NCBI GenBank assembly: GCA_041390025.1
Contig: JAWKQR010000020.1
Span: 1 to 64,000 of the forward strand
Source of the DNA: JBFFMO01 sp041390025
Lineage (GTDB): Bacteria; Myxococcota_A; Bradymonadia; Bradymonadales; Bradymonadaceae
Direction: 5' to 3'
DNA length: 64,000 bases
Part shown: one piece after another, positions 8,490 to 17,205 of the stretch
Layout: every line of letters starts with the position of its first letter
Position numbering within the stretch: position 1 is the first letter of the stretch
Program-made: the position numbers and the translations under genes
Notes under the pieces: model-generated
What the model saw: only the letters and a program-made list of their open reading frames with translations
What the model was told of the DNA's origin: nothing
Database searches by the model: none

Positions 8490-9101
8490 ATGGCACGTTC
8501 CATTGTGGTCAACTGGGGTGGGAATGTGAGCACATTCGGCATCTCCAAAGTTGACCGAGAGAAACTCTACGGCAAACGCACCCGCATGGTGGTCGACGAA
8601 AACGGCGAGCCGTGCACGATGGCGACGCTGACACGTGATGGCTCCGCCCTTCTGCCGCCGGGCAGCCTGGCGATGTTGTACGTCAACGACGATTTTGAAG
8701 TGTGTGAGCGAAGCGATCTTCGTGCGTTGTCACCCGATGGAGAACTTCTTGACGAGGTCGAGAGTACCCTAGGGGTGGAAGTCCCGTTGACCGGTCCGGT
8801 GACGCCCGAGCGCGTGTTGGATTTCGTTGCAAAGTCGGTCTACCAGCTCGAGGCCGAGGAGCTTGATGCGTCGCTTCGTGAGGCGCTGGAGGCGGGCCAA
8901 ATCTTTGAGACACGCTTCAACTATCGCAAGGGGTTTGACGACAACACGTTGTTCTTGCTCAAGAACGACGAGGGATTTTTCGGGCTTGTCTCGGAACCCG
9001 CGGGGTTTGAGTTCCTGTACCGTGAACAAGCAACGTCGATGACTGACGACGACGCGGAAGACCCATTTGAAGACGACGACCTCGACTTCTCGATGTTCTA
9101 A
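8490..9101 (+). CDS. Uncharacterised acidic-tailed protein upstream of the ligase
   Basis: 203 residues, intact, with a textbook GGAGG eight bases before ATG 8490. N-terminal 100 residues look beta-rich (VNWGGNVSTFGISKVDREKLYG, then CTMATLTRDGSALLPPGSL); residues 100-175 are mixed helical; the end is strongly acidic (DDDAEDPFEDDDLDFSMF). The pattern of WGG...FGISK...KLYG is faintly like the start of Ku-type proteins, but I see no further Ku features and do not claim it. I know similar uncharacterised proteins exist in other bacteria but cannot name a family. Position 11 nt before the next gene and ahead of an ATP-dependent ligase suggests a shared role. No signal peptide: cytoplasmic. Confidence 0.6.
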   Translation: MARSIVVNWGGNVSTFGISKVDREKLYGKRTRMVVDENGEPCTMATLTRDGSALLPPGSLAMLYVNDDFEVCERSDLRALSPDGELLDEVESTLGVEVPLTGPVTPERVLDFVAKSVYQLEAEELDASLREALEAGQIFETRFNYRKGFDDNTLFLLKNDEGFFGLVSEPAGFEFLYREQATSMTDDDAEDPFEDDDLDFSMF

Positions 9102-9112
9102 AGGAGCGTGTC

Positions 9113-9771
9113 ATGGCAGCTAGAACGATAAAGATTTCTGACGACAAGAAGCGCGACGCAGACATTCAGATTGAAGGCATCAAAGGCAAGGCTCGCCTGA
9201 AATGGGTCAACGCCCGCAATCAACCTGTGCAATCCGAGCGGCTCATCAAGGCGACCGAAGATCACACGTACGACGCGCTTTTGAAGAAGTTCGGGGACGA
9301 CAACAAGCTTGCGCTCGCCCTAGTGGACGCAGACCCGGAGATTCCTTTTGATAAGGCCGGTCGCCGTGTCGGGTCGTCAGACCGGGTTTGGATTCGGCAG
9401 GATGGCTCCGTGCTCTACTGCGCACGCACTCTGCTCGTGCGAACGGACGCAACCGGCGAGGAGATCGAACGCAGCGACTTCGTTGATGTGGAGGCCACCG
9501 TCGGTGACGACAAGATCCTTCCGTGGACCGGACGCATGTTTTCGCGCAACGAGATCGTTCATAAGTTTGCGGTCATTCGAAAGATTCGACTGCGGCACAT
9601 CAACGGGCTGACCTTCGATTTCCTCTACGAGATCGCCAAGACTCTGCAAGAGCAGGACAAAGGTCGTCCTGATGCGCGGCGTGACCGGAGGCCGACGGCA
9701 AAGAACGGCCCGCGCCGCTCATTTTCCAAACCAACGGAACGCCATACCAAGGATTCCTTGAGGGACATTAA
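9113..9771 (+). CDS. Uncharacterised protein between two ligase-operon genes, frameshift near the end
   Basis: Starts at ATG 9113 after AAAGGAG. About 215 residues. The long frame runs to 9781 but becomes Arg-rich after about 9660; another frame then reads PLIFQTNGTPYQGFLEGH to TAA 9771, far more protein-like, so one shift near 9660-9710 is likely. The body is soluble and charged (IQIEGIKGKARLKWVNARNQP at the start, WTGRMFSRNEIVHKFAVIRK about residue 145-165). No motif is recognised. The gene sits tightly between the 203-residue protein and the ligase gene, so it is probably part of the same transcript and pathway. Confidence 0.55.
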
Positions 9772-9834
9772 TCGACGGTGAGGCTACCTGTTGATTGCTC
9801 CATCTGTCGAAGACGGGTGAAATAGGTGCAGTCA

Positions 9835-11268
9835 TGAGTGTGTTCAGCGACGATTGGAACAACTACGGCGACGGCAGAAAGGCGCCCATTGTAACCTAAA
9901 GATGTCCGGAGTGGCCGAAGCTGCGCAGCTTCTAAAGCTCGTGGCAAAGCGGTATCGCATCGTTTACCCGAACATGACCAAGTTCCTGCCCGAGGGTCGT
10001 CTGGTTTCGACCAAGGTTGACGGAGCTCTGGTTCCTCGTCAAGCGCCAGGTAGTCGCGCTGTGTGCTTACAACGGCCGGGTATGCCGGAGGCGTACGCCG
10101 TTGCTGCCGAAGCGGAGAAGCTGCTCGCAAGCGCGGGGATATCATCATCCCAGGCGAGCTCTTTGCGATCCCGCCGGATAGGTCGTCCCCGCCCGCGTGT
10201 GGGCGCTGGCCCTTTTGTCTTGGCGACGACGGACTCGCCAAGAATCTCGGTTTCCGCGCGTTTGATTTGCTCGAAGAGGCCGGCGAAGATTTTCTGTACC
10301 GCCCTTACGAGGACCGATTGACGCGGTTGCGCGCCTTGCTCGGAGACGGCAAGCGCTGCGGCGTCGTCACGACCGAAGAAGGTGAGCGAAGCGAGGCCAA
10401 AGACCACTTCCACGAGTGGGTTGATACCGGCAAGTTCGAGGGCTTGGTCGTGCGCAGCGAACAAGGCATCACCTACAAGGTCAAGCCATTCGTCACGATC
10501 GATGCCGTGGTGGTCGCCTTTGGGGAACGCGAAGAGAACGGCAAGCCTGAGGTCCGTGAGCTCACCGTGGCTGTGTTGCGCGACGACGGAACGTTTCACG
10601 TGTTGGGGAGCGTCGGGAACGGGTTTGGCGATGGAGGTCGTTTGGATTGGCATGACCGCCTAAGCGCGATCGAAATGCCAAGCTCATTCCGAATGGCCAA
10701 CCGGGAAGGCACGCTTTGCCGATTCGTGAAGCCTGAAATTATTGTGGAGATTAAAGTCTCGGACTTGGTCGACACGGATTCCCGCGACCTCCCGGTGCGC
10801 CGAATGACGCTGGGATACGACGAGAAGACGGGTTGGAGTTCCGTCGGCACCCTGCCCATTGTCAGCCTCATCCACCCGGTGCTGGTCCGTGAGCGCACAG
10901 ACAAGGTCGTCGATACGGCGAACGTTGGGCTCGACCAAATCATGGCGGTTGTGCCGTTCGAGGGCCGGGCCGCGAAGGCCACACCGAAAGACTTGAGCCG
11001 TTCGGAGGTGCTCAAGCGCGGGGTATGGACCAAGGAAACCAAAGGAAATCTCGCGGTGCGCAAATACGTCGCGTTTGCGACCAATAAGGCCGAAGAAGAC
11101 CCGAACTTTCCGCCTTACGTGGTCTACTTCACCGATTTCTCGGCAGGCCGCAAAGACCCCCTGAAGACCGAAATTCGTGTGACCGCGGACCGGGACATGG
11201 TGAACGCCTACGTCGAGTCGTGGATCGCCGAGAACATCAAGAAGGGCTGGGACCAGGTCGACGCATGA
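9835..11268 (+). CDS. ATP-dependent DNA (or RNA) ligase, frameshifted in the 5' third
   Basis: From ATG 9835 (MSVFSDDWNNYGDG...) about 475 residues with two or three shifts between 9890 and 10150. Covalent nucleotidyltransferase motifs appear in order: motif I with the adenylated lysine at STKVDG (lysine codon 10013), NLGFRAFDLLEE (motif III) near 10240, FEGLVVRS (motif IV) near 10440, YKVKPF (motif V) near 10475. The C-terminal half (FVKPEIIVEIKVSDL, then a beta-rich segment) could be an OB-fold. No NHEJ Ku, polymerase or phosphoesterase domain is attached. The enzyme should seal nicks using ATP. The 3' end overlaps the LOG gene by ATGA. DNA versus RNA substrate cannot be decided from the sequence. 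Confidence 0.75.
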
Positions 11269-12014
11269 GCGACATCGACGGGCCGATCACGCGCCCCATT
11301 TCGCCCTCTCACGAGGACGTCAAGCTACTCGCCGGACCCCGGCAGCGGCGGTCTGAGCTCGCCTTCATCCTTCGCTGTTCGTGGGAATTCTTCCGAGGCT
11401 TTCGAAACCTTCACTTCGTTGGCCCATGTGTGACGGTCTTCGGCTCCGCACGACTTCATGAGGGCGAACACTACGACCGCGCCCGGGCTGTCGGCGCGGC
11501 GCTTGGCCGCCGAGGTTTCACGATTCTGACCGGCGGCGGGCCGGGAATCATGGAAGCGGCCAACCGCGGGGCTCGCGACGTCTCGGCGCGGTCAATCGGG
11601 TGTGCGATCCGGCTCGAGTTTGAGGCGAGCGCAAACGAATACGTGGACCGCTTCATCATGTTTCACTACTTCTTTGTCCGGAAGGTGATGCTGGTGAAGT
11701 ACTCGTATGGCTTTGTCATCATGCCCGGGGGCGTGGGTACACTCGACGAGTTCTTCGAGACGATGACTCTGATCCAAACACGCAAGATTAAGAACTTCCC
11801 GATCGCGTTGGTGGGACGAGAGTACTTTGCCGAGCTCGTGGCTTACATGCGCGACGTGATGCTCCCCAACGGCACCATTTCTCAGGGTGACCTTGACATG
11901 ATCTTTGTGACCGATTCGCCCGAAGAAGCGGCCGATCACATCGCCCGCAACTCCATCGAACGCTTCGGCCTCAAGTATGTCGCCAAGCGGTCTCGCCTAC
12001 TCGCCGAGCGATAG
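11265..12014 (+). CDS. LOG-family nucleotide phosphoribohydrolase-like protein
   Basis: 249 residues. A Rossmann-fold protein with the LOG signatures GGGPGIMEAANRGA near residue 90 and PGGVGTLDEFFE near residue 155; the core FGSARLHEGEHYDRARAVGA precedes them. Family members cleave cytokinin-type nucleoside monophosphates (N-glycosidic cleavage releasing ribose-5-phosphate) or AMP. Start ATG overlaps the ligase stop, indicating translational coupling, so a nucleotide-related role next to the ligase is plausible but unproven. Intact. The 3' end overlaps the convergent DUF362 gene by 18 nt. Confidence 0.82.
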   Translation: MSDIDGPITRPISPSHEDVKLLAGPRQRRSELAFILRCSWEFFRGFRNLHFVGPCVTVFGSARLHEGEHYDRARAVGAALGRRGFTILTGGGPGIMEAANRGARDVSARSIGCAIRLEFEASANEYVDRFIMFHYFFVRKVMLVKYSYGFVIMPGGVGTLDEFFETMTLIQTRKIKNFPIALVGREYFAELVAYMRDVMLPNGTISQGDLDMIFVTDSPEEAADHIARNSIERFGLKYVAKRSRLLAER

Positions 12015-13527
12015 GTCCAATGCCTCAAGGCGGGTGTCGTCGGAGTCTGACGGGAGGTTTTGTTGCGGCCGAGATGCCCCTCTCTTGGTCGCCCCGGCGC
12101 GTTGGTAGGGCTGCCCAGCGAGGCGAGCGATCATGGTCCGGGCATCGACATGTAAACAGCTCGTGAATGTCACGGCCTGCGACGGGTCGAAATAGGGATT
12201 CTTGATCTTGCCAAGTTTGACCAGCAAAGGCACCTGCTCAGCCGCTCACGGGACATCCGCTGGTGATCACGTCTTGTTGCGGGGCATAGCAAACCATCTG
12301 CTTTCCATCTTCGCCATCTTGACGTGAATGTCCTCATTTCTTAGCGTTGTGGGGATCGAGCTTGGAGCGATCCACGTATTCGGACTCGATCTCGACAGGT
12401 TTTCCGGCGCGACGTTGCCTTTGAACTGAGCACGGTCGCCGACCAGACACCACCTTCTCGCCCGGCTTTGCGTCGATCTCGCCTTCGTAAAGCCCCGACA
12501 CGAGATGAACGGGCTTGTCTTCGTCCAACATTGTCGATGCATCGGAGGATCTCGATCGCCTCCTCCATGGCGCCTGGGCAGCCGCCCCAACAGTAGTCGT
12601 CCTCTTTTCAGAGGGCGGCGGACCGCAATGGGCGCGATGTTGGTCCCCTCGAAGTAGTCTTCCACCCGAATCAAGCCAACGCGGAAGTCCTTGGCGCGGC
12701 TCTTGGCGTCGGGCAAGGACACATCCCACGATGTCGATCTCGTCGAGTTCAACAGGACCAAAGCCGCGTTCATGCGCGAAGCGGGTATGGTCGACCGACA
12801 TCGGGTCAACGCCAATGATGTGGCAACACACCGCGTCGAAGGCGACCTGATTGTCCCCCATCACGATGAGATTCAACGTAGCAAGGCAGGGGCGTAAGCA
12901 TCCGCCCCTTCCCAGCAGTGATAGCGTCAATCACCCCGATGAACTGCGGTTGAATGATGTACTGCAGGTCAGCGACTTTCTCGTTGAGTTTGTGGTCGTG
13001 GTCGATCAAACGTGCCGGTCATCTTGGATACCGATGTACGACCAAACTGAAGGTAACGGTGGTCAAGGATGGGCCTTGAACTTGGGGCAATTGACGAAAA
13101 AGTCTGCTTACCTTGGTTTCGAGGTAAAGAACAGTCTCGAAGCCGGTCCTTGTGGTACAGCGGGATCTCGACCTGCGTCTCTTCCTCGAAGTGATAGAGT
13201 TTGGCGCCCGCGCGCTCCGCCATGGGGTAGTAGCCTGCATTTTTGTACGCAAAGCGTGTGGGCATGGTAATGCCGCAGCGCTCGCCGACGGCGAGCTCGC
13301 TCATGCCGCCGTCTTCATCCTTGAGCGCTTTGAGCACGCCTTCGACGAACTCCGGACGTGTGTACGCGTGAGGGAAATGCTCGCCCGATGCCACGACGTT
13401 GGGCTTGAGCAACGTGCGACCGTGGGGTTTCAATTCGAGTCGCCGCGAACCGCCGCGAATGATCTCCCGAATCCGTTCGACATCGTAGAGCGTCACAGTG
13501 CTGAATGATCACGGTCAGTTTTTTCAT
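11997..13527 (-). CDS. DUF362-domain protein with a C-terminal extension, frameshifted
   Basis: The start is taken as ATG 13527, which overlaps the kinase stop (TGATG); it reads MKKLTVIIQH and joins after one shift to TLYDVERIREIIRGG. DUF362 features follow: LKPNVVASGEHFPHAYTRPEFVEGVLKA near 13400, GERCGITMPTRFAYKNAGYYPMAE near 13240, and MGDNQVAFDAVCCHIIGVDP near 12830. DUF362 proteins are often iron-sulfur or flavin associated. The extension (GLIRVEDYFEGTNI near 12650; AMEEAIEIL and CIDNV near 12560; KPVEIESEYVDRS near 12370) continues to 11997 with a Cys-rich patch near 12290. About six shifts. The coupling to the kinase suggests a common regulatory unit. Confidence 0.65.
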
Positions 13528-15626
13528 CACCAGATGTCAGTTTTTTCGGCCTTCTTCTGAGCACGGTTCCATAACTTCTTCTTGACCTCTTTCTTCTTCT
13601 TGTCTCCCCACACGGACAGACCCTCATCGTCTTCCTTGGCCGCGGGCTTCTCGACCTTCTTTGGCTTGTCGTCCCCCCACACGCTCAACGACGTGCCCTC
13701 CTCTGTGGGCGGGCACACTGCGTCGCACTGGCGCCCTGGTGGGCGTCCGCACCGGCGCGGGCTTGGTGTCGTTGACGACAACCGGTTCGATGGGTTCCGG
13801 GGCCTTCTCAGCTCAAACATCACATCAATGATCGCGTCTTCGCCCTTCTCCCATTTGACCTCGCGGTCCATCGTCTTGCCGTCGGGTCGCCGTCTGAATA
13901 CTTGGTGCCGGGGTCAGCCCTGGCCGCATCAACGGCGCTGTACCGACCTCGCAAGCCATTGACCTTGATCACAGCCTTTCCGGGATAGCTCGCGATCTTC
14001 AAAGACGCATCCGTTTTCCTCAAGCTGCACTTCGAGTGGCGCAACATCCTTGGTAGCCCATAGGTCTTGGGTGAACGTGGCGTAACCGTGTTTCTCGAAC
14101 TCAATTCGGTAGGTCTTGCCGGTCTCAACCATCACCGCGACAGGCGTCGACCCTTTGCTCTCCCCGTCAACCTTGACCGTAGCGTTGGATGGAATGGAGT
14201 TAAGGGCCAATGGCACCGTGATGGGGGCTTCTGTCGCAGCGCTACCCATCGCAACCGCTTCGGGCTTTGTTGGGGGAACATCAGTTTCGTCGCCCCCCGC
14301 GAACATTGAAAACGCGGCGGCGGCAAGCAGCAGCACGGCGACCAAGATGACCGGCACGACAATTTTGGGCTGAGATAGTCTCGCGGCGAGGCTCTGCGTC
14401 GCGCTGGGGCCGGTGGGCGGCGGCTGAAACGGCCGAACATCGGGCGGCGCCTGCGGAACCCCGGCGCCAAAGGGTTGCGGCGGCCCTGGCACCGCACCGA
14501 ATCGCGCACTTGGCAAGTCGCGAGCGGTCGCACCGGGCTCGACGCGATGTGGGTCGTAGACCTCTGTTCTGTCGGCGGGCAACGCCCCCGGCAACGACAT
14601 GCCGCGCAGCATGTCCGCGCTTGGGCGCGAGAAGATCATGCTGTCGTCGCTCGCCATGAATCGCTGACGATCCATGCGTTGAAGCCCGTCGTTTGGCGGC
14701 TGGCCAAAGAGGTTGTGAACGAAGTGTGCCATCTGTTCGCGATGGTTGACCGGCGGGAACTTGCGTCGCGCGAAGTCTTCGAGTGCGTAACGAAACTCGT
14801 CGGCCGACTGGAAGCGCATGTTGGGGTCTCGCGCGACCGCGGTCATGATGATGTGTTCGAGCTCTGGGTCGATGTCCCTTCGGAACGACGATGGGGGCGG
14901 AATGTTCGCAACTCTGACTGCGCGCAACAGCTCGGCGTCCGAGATGTTGTTGTAGGGCGACGTCGCGGTGATCATCTCATAGAGCACCATGCCCGCCGCG
15001 AAGACATCTGCACGCCCATCGATGTGATGACCGTGCGCCTGTTCGGGGGCCATGTAGTAAAACTTGCCCTTGATCACACCGGCCTGCGTGGTTTGGGCCC
15101 GCGTCCGTGCTTTGGCGATGCCAAAGTCCACCAAGACGACGCGTCCATCAAAGGTGACCATGATGTTCTGAGGTGAGACGTCGCGGTGCACGATGTTCGC
15201 CGGCCGGCCGTCGGGCCCTACGAGCATGTGGGCGTAGTGCAGGGCCTTACATGCTTCGGAGACGATGTGAATCGCCGCCGGCACCGGCAAGAACTCCCGC
15301 CGATTGCGCATCTGCTCAAGGATCTCGTGCGCGTCGCGGCCGTCGATGCACGCCATGACGATGAAGTATTGGTTGTTGATCGACCCCAAATCAAAGACTT
15401 GCCCGATGTTGGGGTGGTCTAACAGCACCGAGATGCGCGCCTCGTCGGCGAGCATCCGCGTCAGTTCCACGTCGTCGCACAGCGACCGATGGAGTCGTTT
15501 GATGACAACCGCGCGCTCTTGCCCGTCGGCGCCGCGAACGGCTGCTTTAAAGATTTCGGCCATCCCGCCCGTGGCGATACGTTCCACGAGGCGGTACTTG
15601 CCAAAGGTTTGGCCCACTTCTATCAT
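13527..15626 (-). CDS. Ser/Thr protein kinase with PEGA tail (PknB-like), C-terminus frameshifted
   Basis: From ATG 15626 (MIEVGQTFGKYRLVERIATGG). Kinase domain about residues 10-290 with glycine loop ATGGMAEIF, VIKRL lysine, VHRDVSPQNIMV catalytic loop, VDFGIAKA and MAPEQ; all key residues are present, so it should be active. A Pro-rich stretch leads to one transmembrane helix (VVPVILVAVLLLAAAAFSMF, near 14340) and an extracytoplasmic PEGA domain (SIPSNATVKVDGESKGSTPVAV). Beyond about 14030 the frame breaks twice; the remaining parts include two SLSVWGD/GLSVWGDKKKK repeats and end at 13527. Divergent from the FHA-sigma54 activator, suggesting a kinase-FHA signalling pair. Confidence 0.85.
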
Positions 15627-15663
15627 GACTTTCGCTCGTTTCCGCGTGTGCTCATGCCACTCC

Positions 15664-15692
15664 ATTGTTTGGCTGATACAGGGCCACGTCAA
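15664..15692 (-). promoter_or_regulatory. Possible sigma70-type promoter for the kinase gene
   Basis: On the minus strand TTGACG (15692-15687) is separated by 17 nt from AACAAT (15669-15664); the -35 is good and the -10 moderate. A start near 15657 would leave a leader of about 30 nt before ATG 15626. Confidence 0.35.
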
Positions 15693-15766
15693 TCAAACGT
15701 ACGACAAATTGATATTTCTTCCCTGACTTATCTGTTTCTTCGCTGTCCCAGAGAGGATTTCCACTC

Positions 15767-17204
15767 ATGCCTTTGTACGGAAAGTCCCAGCCGACCAAGA
15801 TCGCTTACGTCGACGGTCGCCCGCGGACGCTACATTTGCGCAGAGCTCGCGTTGTCGTGAACCCTGGGCTTCCCAAACAACGTGAGTTGGTGCTGGACCA
15901 AAACGTCATCACGATTGGTACGTTGCATGACAACGACATCGTGCTCGACGACGAGACGGTGAGTCGCCATCACTGCCGGATTGTGCAGGAAGACGAAGAG
16001 TACGTCGCGATCGACCTGCAGAGCACCAACGGCACGTTCATCAACGGCGTGCGGATCCGCGCTGCGTACCTCGCGCCGGGCCTGATCGTCACGGTGGGAA
16101 ACACGCAGATCAATTCAACCCGGTTGAAGAAGAAGTGCCGGTCATCCCAAGCGAGTCGGAGCGGTTTGGGGACATTGTTGGGCGCTCCATCAACATGCGC
16201 GAGATCTTCGGCATTTTGGAGAAGATCGCACCGACGAGCGCAACCGTAGTCATTGAAGGCGAAACCGGGACGGGCAAAGAGGTCTTCGCGCGCACGATCC
16301 ACAACATGAGCAAGCGCGCAGACCAACCATTTGTGGTCTTCGATTGCGGTGCGGTGCCCGAATCCCTGATCGAGAGCGAGTTGTTTGGCCACGAGAAAGG
16401 CAGCTTCACGGGGGCCATCATCGCGACCCGCAGGGGGCTGTTCGAGATGGCCCACGGGGGTACGATTTTCCTCGACAGGCTCGGCGAGCTTGGGATCGAC
16501 CTGCAGCCCAAATTGTTGCGTGTGCTTGAGCAACGTGAAGTCCGGCGCGTGGGGTCGAACCAGTCTATCCCCATCAACGTGCGGGTCATCTGCGCGACGA
16601 ATCGCACCTTGAGGAAGAAGTGCGCGCCGGCAATTTCCGCGAAGACCTCTTTTACCGGCTGAGTGTCGTGCGGCTGACGTTGCCGTCACTGCGCGAGCGA
16701 CACGAGGACATTCCGCTGTTGATTCGACACTTCCTGAATCGACTGGATTCCAACAAGTTGCCTGACGGCAGTTTGAGAATCCGCCAGACCTCGGTGCCGG
16801 CTTTGGCAGCCATGCAGCGCTACAATTGGCCAGGCAACGTGCGCGAGCTGCTCAACGTCATCGAACGCGCGTGCTCGTTCGCTGACACGGATTCCATTCT
16901 GCTCGAAGATCTGCCGGATTACATCGCAGGGGCTGCTGATTCTGGACTGTTGCCTCCCCCGCAGAGTACGAGCCCGCGTGGATTTGCGTTGCCAGCGGAT
17001 GTCCCGGATCGCGACCAACTGGTCGACCTTCCGTTCAAGGACGCCAAGGAAGAGTGGATCAATAGCTTCGAGAAAGACTACATTCTTGAGCTGCTGAAGC
17101 GTCACGGCGGCAACATCAGCCAAGCCGCTCGTGAAGCGGACATCGACCGGAAATACTTCCGCAAACTGATGGGCAAACACGGCATCGAGTCGGACGACGT
17201 CTAG
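15767..17204 (+). CDS. FHA domain - sigma54 AAA+ activator - Fis HTH protein, two frameshifts
   Basis: From ATG 15767. Residues about 35-110 form an FHA phosphothreonine-binding domain (VSRHHCRIV, STNGTFING). After a shift near 16130 the AAA+ domain follows: GETGTGKE (Walker A), GSFTGA (sigma54 contact loop, Ser in place of Ala), GGTIFLDRLGEL as Walker B, ATN sensor I, then after a second shift near 16610 AGNFREDLFYRLSVV and YNWPGNVRELLNV (sensor II). A Fis-type helix-turn-helix ends the protein (GGNISQAAREADIDRKYFRKLM). In Walker B the usual DE is DR, which would cripple ATP hydrolysis unless it is a consensus error. FHA-EBPs are normally tuned by Ser/Thr kinases; two flank it. Confidence 0.85.
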
Positions 17205-17205
17205 A

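Noticed and set aside
8490..9101. Naming the 203-residue protein Ku
   Set aside because: Only a few N-terminal residues are reminiscent; no DNA-encircling middle region or length match can be seen.
6321..12014. Genomic island or prophage covering the ligase row
   Set aside because: No integrase, tRNA boundary, direct repeats or phage structural genes were found at either edge.
14475..15176. 233-residue plus-strand frame inside the first kinase gene
   Set aside because: Antisense shadow of a GC-rich kinase domain whose minus frame carries all kinase motifs.
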